NCBI GenBank assembly: GCA_018005585.1
Contig: JAGMZX010000008.1
Span: 15,361-72,903 of the forward strand
From: Candidatus Hydrogenedentota bacterium
GTDB lineage: Bacteria; Hydrogenedentota; Hydrogenedentia; Hydrogenedentales; JAGMZX01
DNA length: 57,543 nucleotides
Reading direction: 5' to 3'
In this document: one piece after another, positions 1-9,302 of the stretch
How positions within the stretch are numbered: position 1 is the first letter of the stretch
Layout of the letters: each line of letters opens with the position of its first letter
The notes under the pieces: model-generated
Databases searched by the model: none
What the model was told of the DNA's origin: nothing
What the model saw: the letters and a program-made list of their open reading frames with translations, nothing else
Translations under genes and position numbers: made by a program

Positions 1-1
1 C

Positions 2-313
2 CTGTACCATGTGTGCGCGTGCGCCGACGCCGCGCTGGCGCAGCATGAGCGCGTCTGGGTGGTCTGGGTGGGCGGCTTCGGCAACGTGGACTTCGCGGAA
101 CGCGTCGGCGGGTATCTTATGAAGCGCAGCCTGCCCTATACGCGGCGCGCGTTCTGGGCGGGGATGGCGTGTATCTTCGTTTTCGACGTGCAGCGCGGGC
201 CGGGCTATGTTCCGCCTTCGTCCGCAGTCGTGGACGCCGCGTATCGCGCGGTCACGGACGGCCTTGCCATCGTTAATGACGGCACCAGCGCGGGCATTCC
301 CGTCGGCCCCTGA
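2..313 (+). CDS. Truncated protein, C-terminal 103 residues, unknown
   Basis: The reading frame is open from the window edge (Leu-Tyr-His before a possible GTG at 11) to a TGA at 311-313, so this is the tail of a gene that begins outside the window. The visible part has a hydrophobic, Trp-rich stretch near the start (VWVVWVGGFG) and a second one around residues 50-60 (FWAGMACIFVF), which could be membrane-associated, and a Gly/Pro-rich end. I do not recognise the family. It converges with the minus-strand phosphoesterase gene, with only 10 bases between the two stop codons. Codon use resembles the neighbours, so the frame is probably real, but no function can be assigned. Confidence 0.55.
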   Translation: MYHVCACADAALAQHERVWVVWVGGFGNVDFAERVGGYLMKRSLPYTRRAFWAGMACIFVFDVQRGPGYVPPSSAVVDAAYRAVTDGLAIVNDGTSAGIPVGP

Positions 314-323
314 GCCACTTTCG

Positions 324-1346
324 CTAATCGATTGGCACGCGCTGTTCCGGGGCGCGCGCGAGCACGCCGGAGATCGTCATGTCGATGAAACGCAGCCAGC
401 CGTCAACCGCCGCGGGCGTCATGATCAGCTGCGTCTTGCCCCAAGGCGCGACGGCCTCTTCCTGTGTGTTCTCGCGGTGGAAATGGCCGAACGCGAGCGC
501 GTCGAGCGGCTCATCGACAAACAGGATCAACTGGCTGCGCAAACCCATCATCTGCTCGTAGCGATGCGTGAGGCCGACGGTCCAGCGGCAGGGCTTGAGC
601 GCGCGGCGGAACACCTGCAGGTCCGCGTCCTGACGCCCCAACTCGTCCGCCATTACGTAGTCTTTCGTGTCAAACGCGAGAAAGCCGTCGTAACCGAATC
701 GGAACATGTAGGTCAGCGGGCCGAAAAATGTCTCGTAATGCGTGCCCTCGCGGTCGTGGTTGCCCGGTTGCACGAAAGTCGGCAGCCGGCACGTATCGAG
801 CACGCGCAGAAACGCGCGGAACTGCTCCGGCGACCCGCTGTCCGTCAGGTCGCCGGTAATCACTGCAAGCGTCGCGTCGGAATCGTTCACGACGCGCAAA
901 AGGTCGGCGAAAATGACCTCCGCGGCGCGGGCGTGGCGTGTCGAACCCACGTGCGCGTCCGTCAGGTGCGCGATGACGTAGTAGTCGGGGAAGTGCGCGT
1001 AGAGGAAGACGGCGCGGGCATGGCGGTCCGTGCCATCGGGCGTGCGCGCTTCGAGCGCGTAGGTACCCGCGGCCGCGCTTTCGGGCACGGCGCAGAACGC
1101 GCGCTTCCATCCGCCAGGGAGGTCACTCCAGATTACCTCGAGCGGCAACGGGCCGGTATCTCCTACAAGCGCCAGGCCGGCTTCGTGTTCGAGCACCGCC
1201 TCGAACGAGCCGCCCGGCTCCGAGATCGCGGGCGCGCCGTTATGCGGCGCGTGGATGAGCCCCAGAGCGCCGTCCGCCTCGCGCGCGAACGCCACGGCGC
1301 AGCACGCATACAGGAAAGACCCGCATAGGATTGCGCAACGGTTCAT
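324..1346 (-). CDS. Secreted calcineurin-like metallophosphoesterase
   Basis: A 340-residue protein with the blocks of a binuclear metallophosphoesterase in order: a D-x-H block (LTDAHVGS), GDLTDSG, GNHDRE, and a late GHFH. These ligate the two metal ions in this superfamily. An N-terminal hydrophobic stretch (CAILCGSFLYACCAVAFA) looks like a signal peptide, and about 110 residues of probable beta-sandwich precede the catalytic part. The substrate cannot be told; phosphomonoesters or phosphodiesters are possible. ATG at 1346 is chosen because it overlaps the upstream gene's TGA as ATGA, with GGAG eight bases before it, so the two genes are probably translationally coupled. A longer frame starting at 1367 would lie inside the upstream gene and is less likely. 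Confidence 0.85.
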   Translation of the reverse strand: MNRCAILCGSFLYACCAVAFAREADGALGLIHAPHNGAPAISEPGGSFEAVLEHEAGLALVGDTGPLPLEVIWSDLPGGWKRAFCAVPESAAAGTYALEARTPDGTDRHARAVFLYAHFPDYYVIAHLTDAHVGSTRHARAAEVIFADLLRVVNDSDATLAVITGDLTDSGSPEQFRAFLRVLDTCRLPTFVQPGNHDREGTHYETFFGPLTYMFRFGYDGFLAFDTKDYVMADELGRQDADLQVFRRALKPCRWTVGLTHRYEQMMGLRSQLILFVDEPLDALAFGHFHRENTQEEAVAPWGKTQLIMTPAAVDGWLRFIDMTISGVLARAPEQRVPID

Positions 1347-2440
1347 TCCGCCTGCTCCGGCCGCCATGCGGGCGCGTACTCCGCCTCGGTTGTCTCAGTC
1401 AGGCGCAGCGTCTCCGACCCGTCCCGCCGCGCCACGTACAAATCTGGATTGCCCCCCCGGTCCGAGACATAAACCAGCCACTCCTCGTCCGGGGACCAGT
1501 CGGGAGCCCAACAGTCATAGTTGGCGCCCGCGGCAACGGCAAAAACGCGCGCGGTTTCAGGATACACGGCGTAGATGCCGCGGCGGCCGCCGCGAAACGA
1601 CTCGAAGGCAAGGTAGCCGCCGTCTGGCGACCAGACCGGGGACCAGTCCGCCTCGCGGTGGTTCGACACGTCGCCGATACCGCGTTTCCCCAGCACGAAG
1701 ATCTCGCGGTCGCCGCCGTCATTCGACTCGAAGGCAAACCGTTCGCCGTCGGGGTCGGGCCGCGGCGCCCATTCGGCGTACGAAGCGCCAGGCGGCAACA
1801 GAAACGCAAGCAACGGCGCAACCTGGGTGCGGGTAACGAGATAGAGTTCGGTCGACAGGCGTCCCGGCGTCCCGGTCAGGCCCGCGGCCACGAGCGCGCC
1901 TTCGGCGGCGGCTTCCGCAAGGAAGACGCCCGTGTCCAGCCCTTCCCAAGTCACTTTTTCCTCGGGGTCAAGCGCCCGCATCAGGTCGAGGTTCGGCGCC
2001 CATACCGCATCGAGCAGGCCCTCGCGGCCGCCGCCCCATTCCGCCTCCGTATGCGACGCGAGGTCGTACACCACCAGGCGCTGCGCCAAGGTCCCCTCCT
2101 GCGAAGCGGCGAACACGAGCCGCTTGCCGTCCGGCGACCAGACGGGCCGGTGGTTCCAGCGGCGGCTGGTGTTCAAGAAACAGCCCTCGGCGCTGTCCGC
2201 GCGCGCGACATAGATGCCCATGCCCTCGCCGTACTTCGAGGGAAACGCGAGCCACACACCGTCGGGCGACCATCGGGGTGCGCCATCGTGCCCGCCGGGC
2301 CCCACGCGCCGGACCGACTTCGAGCGGAGGTCCAGCACACACGCGCAACGCGTACCCTGACCGGTCCCGGCGACAAACGCGATTTGACCCCCGGGTGCGC
2401 CGCTGTACGCGGCGGCCAGCAAATAAAGGCCCAGTATCAC
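1343..2440 (-). CDS. TolB-like WD40/PD40 beta-propeller protein
   Basis: A 365-residue protein with repeated WSPDG-type motifs (APRWSPDG, RPVWSPDG, SPVWSPDG, PDWSPDEEW), each followed by a strand ending in LAF, LVF or LVY. This is the signature of PD40/TolB-like propeller blades. The first residues (LGLYLLAAAYSGAP) are hydrophobic and could be a short signal peptide. The start is a GTG at 2440 with GGGAG about nine bases upstream. It is the first gene of a two-gene unit with the phosphoesterase, whose ATG overlaps this stop. It is probably an exported sensing or scaffold protein; no enzymatic residues are seen. It should not be equated with the Tol-Pal TolB, since no pal or tolA gene is nearby. 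Confidence 0.75.
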   Translation of the reverse strand: MILGLYLLAAAYSGAPGGQIAFVAGTGQGTRCACVLDLRSKSVRRVGPGGHDGAPRWSPDGVWLAFPSKYGEGMGIYVARADSAEGCFLNTSRRWNHRPVWSPDGKRLVFAASQEGTLAQRLVVYDLASHTEAEWGGGREGLLDAVWAPNLDLMRALDPEEKVTWEGLDTGVFLAEAAAEGALVAAGLTGTPGRLSTELYLVTRTQVAPLLAFLLPPGASYAEWAPRPDPDGERFAFESNDGGDREIFVLGKRGIGDVSNHREADWSPVWSPDGGYLAFESFRGGRRGIYAVYPETARVFAVAAGANYDCWAPDWSPDEEWLVYVSDRGGNPDLYVARRDGSETLRLTETTEAEYAPAWRPEQAE

Positions 2441-2527
2441 CCGCGCTAACTCCCGCTTGCCGGCCCCTGATGCAGATTCGCCGCCGCGTCAGCGACGTGG
2501 CGGCGACTGGGGTTTGTCCATTTCAAG

Positions 2528-5500
2528 TTAACGATACAACGCCGCGTTCACGACCGTCTGCATGTCAAGCGCATTCACGTATCCGTCCCGGTTGGCATCG
2601 GCATTCAACTGCGACTTCGCTTGCGAGAGGATGGCGTTGACCACGATTTGCAGGTCCAAGGCATCCACGGCACCGTCGCCGTTCACATCCGGGTTGGGAA
2701 CCTTCGACGCGTCCGGCGTGAAAGTGAAGGCCTGTTGGAGCACGCCCGTGCCGGAAGGCGTCTTGACCACCACGTCCACCGTGCCGGCCAGATGCAGCGG
2801 CGTCACTACTTCGAGCTGCTCATCGCCCAGCGAGAAGACCTGGTCGGCCTTTATGCCGCCGAAGGTAACCTGCATCGGCATGTTCAGCCATCTGCCCTGT
2901 ACGATGACGCGGTCGCCGCCCGCGATCTCGCCGAAGTTCGGCGTAACGGAGTCGATCTGCGGAACGGCCAATACGTGGACCACGGGCGAAAACGCCTCCG
3001 CGCCCATCACGTAGTACTGCGAGAAAGGAAGAATCGAGAACGACCAGGATTCACCGCCCTGCACCTGCGTCGCCGGGACATTCCACCGGTTCGTCAGCCC
3101 CGGCACCAGCGCGCTGTTCCGGTACCAATACAGTTGCGACGGACCTTCGGCATGGCCTTGAGGCTGCGAATAGGTATACGCGGCAGAGAGCGGCACGCCC
3201 GGCGGGATATCGCGGCTCAGGGACGGATTCTCAAGCGGGAGACCGGTCGATAGCCGCAGACCGCTTGCCTCGGGCGCTTCATACACTTCGCCCACGACGA
3301 TGCGGACATCCTGGTACGCGACCTCCACGCCCGACGTTGCCATAATCCGCAACGCATAGGTCCCCGCGTCCGAAAGGGTCGTCTGCCAGTCAAAGCGGGC
3401 GGTACCGTTGCCGTTATCCGCGAACGGAATCGGCTGCGCAAGGTCCCAGGTTGCCGTAAGTTGCGGTGTGGCCGCGCCCGCGGGCGCCGTTGCCTGCACA
3501 GGGAACGTAACACGTTCGCCGGCGTCCACAATCGGCATTGCAATGGGCTCGATGCGCAGGCGCGAAGGCGAAAGCGGGCTCTGCGACAAATCGGTCTCGG
3601 TCGTTCTCCCGGCCACGTTGTCGAACAGGTCCGCCGGGTCCACGGGACGGCCCTGGCCATTGGAGAGTCCCACCACCGCGTTTTCAACCGACAACTGCAA
3701 GTACGTGAACCGGATTTGCCCGTTGTCGAACAGTTCGACTTGCATCGTGTTCGTGTCCGGCGCGGGGAATGAGCGCCCTTGATTCTCGGGCACCTGCTCG
3801 AATGTGAAGACAAGACGGTCATCCAGGCGCCGTGCCCAAGCCGTGCCGCCAATATTCACGGCAAGATCCGCGAACAGGAAGGAAATGCGCGGCACATCGA
3901 AGTGCGCGGCCAGCGAGGGGAAATTGTCGAAGTCCCAGGTGGCTATGGGGCTGAATACGATATAGCCGTTCTCATACAGGTAGATGTAGGGATAATAGAT
4001 GCCGAAGAAATAGAACGGCCGCCCGCCCGTGTAGAACGACACCGCGTCGTTCTGGAGGAATGTGAGGCTGTACGCGCTGCCCTGCGCGTCGGACCGTGGC
4101 ACGGGCAGGCGGAACACGTTGTGCGCGCGAGTAACCTCGTATCGCTCGTAGCCTGTTTGCATCGGGCTGTCGATGGCTCCCGCCGGCGCGCCAACGGGCG
4201 TGAAGGTCAATTGTGAATTGGCCAGGTCAATCCCGTGCGCGCGGCCGAACGCTTCCGTAAGATAGTTCAGCTGCCCTGTCCCCGCGATAGCGTTCGCCTG
4301 TGAAATAAGCAGGCTGCCGTCCAGATGGTCCTGGACGAGTGTGTAGAAATACTCGACACCGGGCAGCACGTCCAAATCAAGGTACTTGCTCTCGAGTCCG
4401 GGTTCGATGACCAGGCCTTCGCCGGCCTCCGTCGTGTACCCGGTCGTGCTCCGGACAATGATGGTATTGGCCAGCAGACTGGGATTGGGCACTTCCCAAT
4501 ACAGAGAGACGGCCGGTTGGCCTTCGAGCGTTTCCGTCGCCGTGGCCTGGAAGACGGCCGATTCTCCCGGCGGCACGATTTCTACCGCCTGGCAGCCCGC
4601 CAATACATTGAGCCGTTGCTCAAAAGCCAGGTCCAGATTGACGGCGCCCTGCATGAGCGCGAAGTAGAGGTCGTGGTAATCCGCCGTCTTCGGCAGCGTC
4701 ATCTGGCACTCCCAGAACAGGTCCGCCGTGGTGTCGATCCCGAGACCTTCGACCTTCCGGTTGTTGAACTCATCGCCGTCCGTGAGCAAATAGCACAGCT
4801 TGTTGCCGATGCCGCTGTTGATGTGCACGCCGCCATTGTCATAGCCGCTGTTTGGCGGAATCACCAGCGGACTGTTGAGACGGTCCGGGTCGCCGAACAC
4901 CGTCGGGTCTTTCATGTCGCGTATGCCGCGCTCCAACGCTCCCGGAACCATCAACTCAAGCAAGTACTCGGGGATATCTTCGCCGCACAACCAGCGCACC
5001 GCATCCGAGTCGTCGCCGCGGCCGTTGGTCAGGTCCACGAACTCGCCCCAGATATCCGAAAAGGATTCACTGATAGCCCCGGAGAATCCCTGATACTCAA
5101 GATTCGAAGCATATTGCGTGACACCGTGCGTGAATTCATGCGCCGTCACGTCATCCACAACGAAATCCGTGCCGAAGTAGAAGGCCGAATAGGGTCCCGC
5201 GGACATGAAAAACGCATTCACCAGCGGCAGCCGCACGTAGGCGGTAATCGGCATGAAACTATAGCCGCCCAATGGCGTTTCCTGACCGTTGTCGAAGTTG
5301 TCCCAGTCGTGATGCGTCAGGAAAAAGCTATACGTATCTCCGAGGAAATCATACGCGTTGTCGACATCGGCGATACCCGTTGGCCCCTGCGTTTCGACGC
5401 GTGCGGGCGTCGCGGGGATGTAATTCGTGTTGTTCAGGTCATAGATGATGCGCAGCCGGCCATCCATGATAAGGGAGAAATGCAGGGCTTCTTCGCCCGA

Positions 5501-6223
5501 TTGGGCGTCAATCAGCACCGCCTCCTTGACCGGCGGCTGTTTCGTGCTCACCACCTCCATCGACCACACCAGGCGCGCAGCCCCGGACAGCCCCAGCACC
5601 GTCGGCTGGTATATCATCAACTCCGGCCCTTCGCTGACCCGCAAGTCCGCCTCGGTGACGTTCTCCGAGCGCCCCGCAACGCCCGTCTTCGCCTTCGCCG
5701 ACGCCGTGGCGGCGTCCACTCTGGGCGCAAGCGGAATCGCGCCGCTGTCCAAACCGCGCAGGTCACGCGCTATGTCGCTCGCCACGCTAAGCACGTCACC
5801 CGCAGCGTTGACCTGCACCACCACCTCCGCACCGAACACGCGCAGCCCATTGTACGTCTGCTCCATCCGCACCACCGTGCGCACCCCGAGCGGCACGGTT
5901 CTGGTCCGGCGCAGCCCGACGCGGTCGCTGACCAGCCCGAACGCCTTGCCGTGTGTCTCCAGAAATGTCCTGGCCGCTTGTTCGGGGGCCGCGTTCTTCG
6001 CCGGCGTATCTACCACATAATGACCGCCCGGCGGCGCGCCCAGAAAACGAAGGAAACCTTCGTCCGTCTGGAATACCAGCGGCCGCTCGGTGGCGCCCGG
6101 TGCGCGCAACGCCCCCATGACGGCTTCCAGGTCTTGAGGGTCCGCTTCCAGCGCACTCGCGGGAACTGTCACGCCGATAAGCACCCCGACAAGCGCCAAG
6201 ACGGCCAGGATATTACTCCGCAT
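2528..6223 (-). CDS. Secreted M4 (thermolysin-family) metalloprotease with IPT/TIG and dockerin
   Basis: A 1231-residue secreted protease. Residues 1-24 form a clear signal peptide (ILAVLALVGVLIGVTV, cleavage after ASA). An FTP/PepSY-like propeptide covers about residues 30-250. The M4 catalytic domain follows: zinc motif HEFTH at 362-366, third zinc ligand Glu386 in ESFSD, and the later GGVHINSG block with His467 acting in transition-state binding. An FN3-like region lies near 575-660, then a large beta-sandwich, an IPT/TIG domain near 1085-1165, and a C-terminal type I dockerin with two Asp/Asn-rich calcium loops (DVNGDGAVDALD and DANRDGYVNALD). ATG at 6223 is preferred over 6286 because GGAAGGAGG sits eight bases before it and it begins the signal peptide. 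It probably degrades extracellular protein; the dockerin suggests attachment to a cohesin, none of which is encoded here. Confidence 0.92.
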   Translation of the reverse strand: MRSNILAVLALVGVLIGVTVPASALEADPQDLEAVMGALRAPGATERPLVFQTDEGFLRFLGAPPGGHYVVDTPAKNAAPEQAARTFLETHGKAFGLVSDRVGLRRTRTVPLGVRTVVRMEQTYNGLRVFGAEVVVQVNAAGDVLSVASDIARDLRGLDSGAIPLAPRVDAATASAKAKTGVAGRSENVTEADLRVSEGPELMIYQPTVLGLSGAARLVWSMEVVSTKQPPVKEAVLIDAQSGEEALHFSLIMDGRLRIIYDLNNTNYIPATPARVETQGPTGIADVDNAYDFLGDTYSFFLTHHDWDNFDNGQETPLGGYSFMPITAYVRLPLVNAFFMSAGPYSAFYFGTDFVVDDVTAHEFTHGVTQYASNLEYQGFSGAISESFSDIWGEFVDLTNGRGDDSDAVRWLCGEDIPEYLLELMVPGALERGIRDMKDPTVFGDPDRLNSPLVIPPNSGYDNGGVHINSGIGNKLCYLLTDGDEFNNRKVEGLGIDTTADLFWECQMTLPKTADYHDLYFALMQGAVNLDLAFEQRLNVLAGCQAVEIVPPGESAVFQATATETLEGQPAVSLYWEVPNPSLLANTIIVRSTTGYTTEAGEGLVIEPGLESKYLDLDVLPGVEYFYTLVQDHLDGSLLISQANAIAGTGQLNYLTEAFGRAHGIDLANSQLTFTPVGAPAGAIDSPMQTGYERYEVTRAHNVFRLPVPRSDAQGSAYSLTFLQNDAVSFYTGGRPFYFFGIYYPYIYLYENGYIVFSPIATWDFDNFPSLAAHFDVPRISFLFADLAVNIGGTAWARRLDDRLVFTFEQVPENQGRSFPAPDTNTMQVELFDNGQIRFTYLQLSVENAVVGLSNGQGRPVDPADLFDNVAGRTTETDLSQSPLSPSRLRIEPIAMPIVDAGERVTFPVQATAPAGAATPQLTATWDLAQPIPFADNGNGTARFDWQTTLSDAGTYALRIMATSGVEVAYQDVRIVVGEVYEAPEASGLRLSTGLPLENPSLSRDIPPGVPLSAAYTYSQPQGHAEGPSQLYWYRNSALVPGLTNRWNVPATQVQGGESWSFSILPFSQYYVMGAEAFSPVVHVLAVPQIDSVTPNFGEIAGGDRVIVQGRWLNMPMQVTFGGIKADQVFSLGDEQLEVVTPLHLAGTVDVVVKTPSGTGVLQQAFTFTPDASKVPNPDVNGDGAVDALDLQIVVNAILSQAKSQLNADANRDGYVNALDMQTVVNAALYR

Positions 6224-6572
6224 AAACGGCCTCCTTCCGAAGCACTTCGCAGCCCGCAGCATCGTATACCTCTCTCTTGCCTGCACCGCGCCGCCATCCG
6301 CAGCCAGCGCAGGCCATCACAGACACAACACACATACCGCCTCATGACCCATACGAGACCACGGGGCAGGCCTGTTATCGCATAAGCGTATGTTGGCTTT
6401 ATCTTTGTACACTAAGCCCAGAATGCAAGTCAAGGAAAACCTTCGACGGACAGGAAGCATTATGTGAAAACAGCGAATTATATCTGAGCCATGCCGCTAA
6501 AGCTGAACTGACCGCGCGACGATAAGATTTCCAGAGCGACCTCAACGATGTCCCTCGCGGACCGAGCCAAGG
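6224..6572. other. Divergent intergenic region, 349 bp
   Basis: This segment lies between the minus-strand M4 protease and the plus-strand gene at 6573. Its middle (about 6370-6490) is clearly richer in A and T than the surroundings, which suits promoters. On the minus strand a TATAAT hexamer reads from 6482 to 6477, but no good -35 box lies at standard spacing and it would give a leader of about 250 bases, so I do not call it. No RNA gene, repeat or ORF that I trust was seen. Confidence 0.4.
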
Positions 6573-6995
6573 ATGGCGTACGTGCGCATTGCGGCAGTCA
6601 CATCTGCGGGAATTACCCCCATGTTCCCGTTGAAACCTTCGGAACGGGCGCGGCCCTGCGTGGCCACAGGCGCGTCTTCGGCGCGGGATGTCGCACCGTC
6701 GTCGGCTATAGACGCTGTGGATGTCGTGTTCCAGTTGTCCCGGGGCGGCCGCGACGTACTCGGCGCGGTCTATGCTCTGGACAAGGAACAGCTTCAGGAG
6801 TTCCTGCGGATTACGGCGGACCTGCTCCGGCAAGGGGTCGTCGGCACCGAGGTCCTGAACGTGCGCGGCGAACCTTATGTCAGTTACCTGCCCGAACGGG
6901 TCGCCGACCCGAAGCTGCGTGACGCACCCCCGTGGCGCGACCGGCGTTCCATCCCTCTCCCTCTCCCTCTCCCGCACCTTGACATACGCGTCTGA
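6573..6995 (+). CDS. Hypothetical protein, 140 aa
   Basis: A small protein with a disordered, Ser/Ala/Pro-rich first third and a structured middle at about residues 48-118 (strand DVVFQL, a helix around KEQLQEFLRITADLL, then EVLNVRGEPYVSYLP). The composition of this middle part looks like real coding sequence. The end is basic and Pro/Leu repetitive (LPLPLPLP), from a CCCTCT-type simple repeat near 6955-6972. The start is uncertain: ATG at 6573 has only an AAGG directly in front of it. No family is recognised and there is no operon partner, since the next gene starts 107 bases later with its own ribosome binding site. A large overlapping minus-strand frame is judged a shadow. Confidence 0.5.
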   Translation: MAYVRIAAVTSAGITPMFPLKPSERARPCVATGASSARDVAPSSAIDAVDVVFQLSRGGRDVLGAVYALDKEQLQEFLRITADLLRQGVVGTEVLNVRGEPYVSYLPERVADPKLRDAPPWRDRRSIPLPLPLPHLDIRV

Positions 6996-7102
6996 AGCCC
7001 AACATAGTGTCCCCGGCGCTTGTGTGTTATCGCCGCGCCAGGGCCCGAGTTGCGCCGCGGTTGCAGGCGCGCGGTCACGAGCACGGCAGAGGAGTTCGCC
7101 CA

Positions 7103-8371
7103 TTGACTAAGCACCGCTTGCCGCTGCTTGCCCTCTTGCTCTTCGCTGTCAGTTATGGGTTATTCCCGGCGACGCAAAGCGTTGCGGAACGGTTTTGCCT
7201 CGCGCGCGCGGACGCCCATGAGCGAACGACCGCCGTGCCGGCTACGGCCGTACCGGACCAACTTTGTCTGACCTGGAGCGGCGACCCGGCAACCACGCAA
7301 ACCGTGCAGTGGCGCACATCCCCCGCAGTCGCGCAAAGCGCGGTTCAATACCGCCTCAGCGGGGGCGATGCCGGGGAGGTCACCGAGGTCAAGGCCGGCT
7401 TGCAGGTCCTCGAAGACCCGCTCCTCGTGAATGACCCCGCAAATCACCGGTTCACGGCCACGATCACGGAGTTGACGCCCAACACTGCGTACATCTATCG
7501 CGTGGGAAATCCCGCGGCCAATGTCTGGACCGAGTGGACGGAGTTCACGACTGCCCCGCTTGACGCCGGGCCATTCTCTTTTGCTTATTTGGGCGATGCG
7601 CAATTGGGCTATGAGGAATGGGGGCGTCTGCTGCACCGCGCGGCGGAACAGAGACCCGGCCCGGCGTTCTATCTGATGGCGGGCGACCTCGCTAATCGCG
7701 GCAACGACCGGGAAGACTGGGACGCGCTGTTCCATGCGGCGCAGGGCGTATACAACCGGCGGCCCGTCATGCCCGCGATAGGCAATCACGAATACACGAG
7801 AGAAGAGAATCCGCGTTTGTTTCTGGACATGTTCACGTTGCCGAAGAACGGGCCGGCGGGCATCCCCCCGGAGCGGACCTACCGTTTTGCCTACCGGAAC
7901 GCGCTGTTCCTGGTTCTGGACTCGAACCAGCCCGCAGACGCACAACGAGCCTGGCTGGCAGAGCAACTGGCCGCATCGAACGCCACATGGAATTTTGCCC
8001 TGTTCCACCACCCGGTGTATTCGTCGGCGCCGCGCAGGGACAACCCTGAGATCCGTGAGCACTGGGGCGCGGTCTTCGACGAATACCACGTGGACATGGT
8101 GTTCACGGGCCACGATCACGCGTACCTGCGCACGCCGCCGATGCGCGCCGGGCAGGCTGTCGCGTCCGCCGCGCAAGGCACGTACTACGTCGTGGCGAAT
8201 TCCGGCTTGAAACACTACGAGCAGGAATCGCATGAATACGCCGCGGTCGCGTTTACCGACATCCCCACCTATCAGTTGATCGACATCGAAACCAGCGGCG
8301 GCAACACACTGACCTATCGCGCCTATGACGCGAATGGAAACGTGCGGGACGAGGTAATTATCGAAAAGTGA
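7103..8371 (+). CDS. Purple acid phosphatase-like metallophosphoesterase
   Basis: A 422-residue exported protein. The start is taken as TTG at 7103: it follows AGAGGAG with eight bases between, and it places a signal peptide (RLPLLALLLFAVSYGLF) at the N-terminus; an upstream GTG at 7007 would add an Arg-rich, unlikely extension. Residues about 45-150 form a purple-acid-phosphatase N-terminal FN3-like domain (VQWRTSPAV ... NTAYIYRVGN). The catalytic domain follows with FAYLGDAQLG, YLMAGDLANRG, GNHEYTRE, FHHPVYSS and FTGHDHAYLR, which supply the metal ligands in the family. It probably releases phosphate outside the cytoplasm. It appears monocistronic; a weak promoter for the next gene follows. 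Confidence 0.88.
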   Translation: MTKHRLPLLALLLFAVSYGLFPATQSVAERFCLARADAHERTTAVPATAVPDQLCLTWSGDPATTQTVQWRTSPAVAQSAVQYRLSGGDAGEVTEVKAGLQVLEDPLLVNDPANHRFTATITELTPNTAYIYRVGNPAANVWTEWTEFTTAPLDAGPFSFAYLGDAQLGYEEWGRLLHRAAEQRPGPAFYLMAGDLANRGNDREDWDALFHAAQGVYNRRPVMPAIGNHEYTREENPRLFLDMFTLPKNGPAGIPPERTYRFAYRNALFLVLDSNQPADAQRAWLAEQLAASNATWNFALFHHPVYSSAPRRDNPEIREHWGAVFDEYHVDMVFTGHDHAYLRTPPMRAGQAVASAAQGTYYVVANSGLKHYEQESHEYAAVAFTDIPTYQLIDIETSGGNTLTYRAYDANGNVRDEVIIEK

Positions 8372-8433
8372 CGCGGAGGAGCGCCGGGGGCCCCGCATGA
8401 CACGATAGTCCCGCTTGCTTTTGCGCGCGGTAC

Positions 8434-8463
8434 TTGATTGCCTCACGGAAACCGGACTATGAT
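8434..8463 (+). promoter_or_regulatory. Putative sigma-70 promoter for the PH-domain gene
   Basis: TTGATT at 8434-8439 is separated by 18 bases from TATGAT at 8458-8463. The -10 box matches the consensus at five of six positions and the -35 at four. It lies 36 bases before the ATG at 8499, a sensible leader length. Pattern match only. Confidence 0.4.
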
Positions 8464-8498
8464 GCCGATCCATCGGAGAGTCACGGGAGGGTCTAGCC

Positions 8499-8966
8499 AT
8501 GCTCGAGGGTAAAAAGCTGCTGGAAGTGCGGCCGTCTTGGTGGAATTACATCGGGTGGTATCTGTTGTCCGTAATTATCGCCGCCTCGGCTATCCTCCTG
8601 GGCAGGCACTTCCCTGACGCGTGGTTCCTCCTTTGCCTGCTTCTTGTGCCCCTGGTCGTCGTGCTCTGGAAGCGCGCCGGCATGCGGATCGTTGTTTACG
8701 AGGACAAGGTCGTATCCAGCCGCGGCGTGCTCAGCAAGACCGAGAACCACATTTCGTGCGCGGACGTTCGCGCCATCGAGACGTTCCAGTCGCTTATTCA
8801 ACGCGTCGTGAACATCGGCTCGGTACGCATCGGCACGGCGGGGACGGAAGGCTGGGAAGAAGAGGTGTTCGGCGTGCCTGACCCCAGCGGCATCAAAGAC
8901 CTTGTGCTCAAACAGAAGCGCATCCAGGTCGAGAAACGGCAGGGCGCTCAACACGACGGCGAATAG
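8499..8966 (+). CDS. Membrane protein with bacterial PH (bPH2/YdbS-like) domain
   Basis: A 155-residue protein with a short cytoplasmic start, two close transmembrane helices (residues about 17-36 and 42-58) and a soluble C-terminal domain. The soluble part follows the bacterial PH-like pattern (formerly DUF304): strands MRIVVYEDKVVSSRGVLS, then ENHISCADVRAIETFQSLI, then RVVNIGSVRIGTAG and an amphipathic end. YdbS/YdbT-type proteins have this architecture; their biochemical role is poorly known. The start has GGGAGGG nine bases upstream. It stands alone, with a possible promoter directly upstream and a 336-base gap downstream. Confidence 0.75.
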   Translation: MLEGKKLLEVRPSWWNYIGWYLLSVIIAASAILLGRHFPDAWFLLCLLLVPLVVVLWKRAGMRIVVYEDKVVSSRGVLSKTENHISCADVRAIETFQSLIQRVVNIGSVRIGTAGTEGWEEEVFGVPDPSGIKDLVLKQKRIQVEKRQGAQHDGE

Positions 8967-9302
8967 GGCTCCCACACCGCCACGCTTTCCCTGTGCTCAG
9001 TACCAGCAGGGGGGCCGGCCGCCACGCGGCTTCAATGGCCATGTTGCCTGACCGTCTGTCTAAAGACTCGTTGCGCCATCGGCAACCGGCACGGGTTGCC
9101 CATGCAGGCAGATAGCACGCCGGTCCTGTTTATGAACGGTGTCTCCTTTCGCGCTTAACCCGCTTCTTTCCGTCAAAGCTATATGCCTGTCCCGGCGGAG
9201 GCGGCTCTTGCGAAAGTGGAGCAAGCATGGCGCACTTTGTTACTGTGACACGGCATTCTGAGATGCAAAGCAGCGAGGTTCACGCCGAACGGCGAGGGTG
9301 CG
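8967..9302. other. Intergenic region, 336 bp, with two small inverted repeats
   Basis: This gap lies between two plus-strand genes. It contains a 7-bp inverted repeat (GGCAACC at 9081-9087 and GGTTGCC at 9094-9100, six-base loop) with no T-tract behind it, so it is at best a weak terminator for the PH-domain gene. A second pair, AAAGTG at 9213-9218 and CACTTT at 9233-9238, sits about 65 bases before the HlyD start and could be an operator. No ORF or RNA gene was recognised. Confidence 0.35.

Noticed and set aside
4325-6385. 686-residue plus-strand reading frame
   Set aside because: Antisense to the M4 protease; no domain-like sequence and Arg/His-rich composition.
6477-6482. TATAAT as -10 box for the M4 protease on the minus strand
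   Set aside because: No acceptable -35 box at 16-18 bases and the implied leader of about 250 bases is long.
6399-7103. 234-residue minus-strand reading frame over the 6.5-7.1 kb region
   Set aside because: Low-complexity Arg/Glu-rich translation, no ribosome binding site; the plus-strand 140-residue gene looks more natural.
9081-9100. Rho-independent terminator after the PH-domain gene
   Set aside because: The 7-bp stem has no T-tract and lies 115 bases after the stop; noted only as an inverted repeat.
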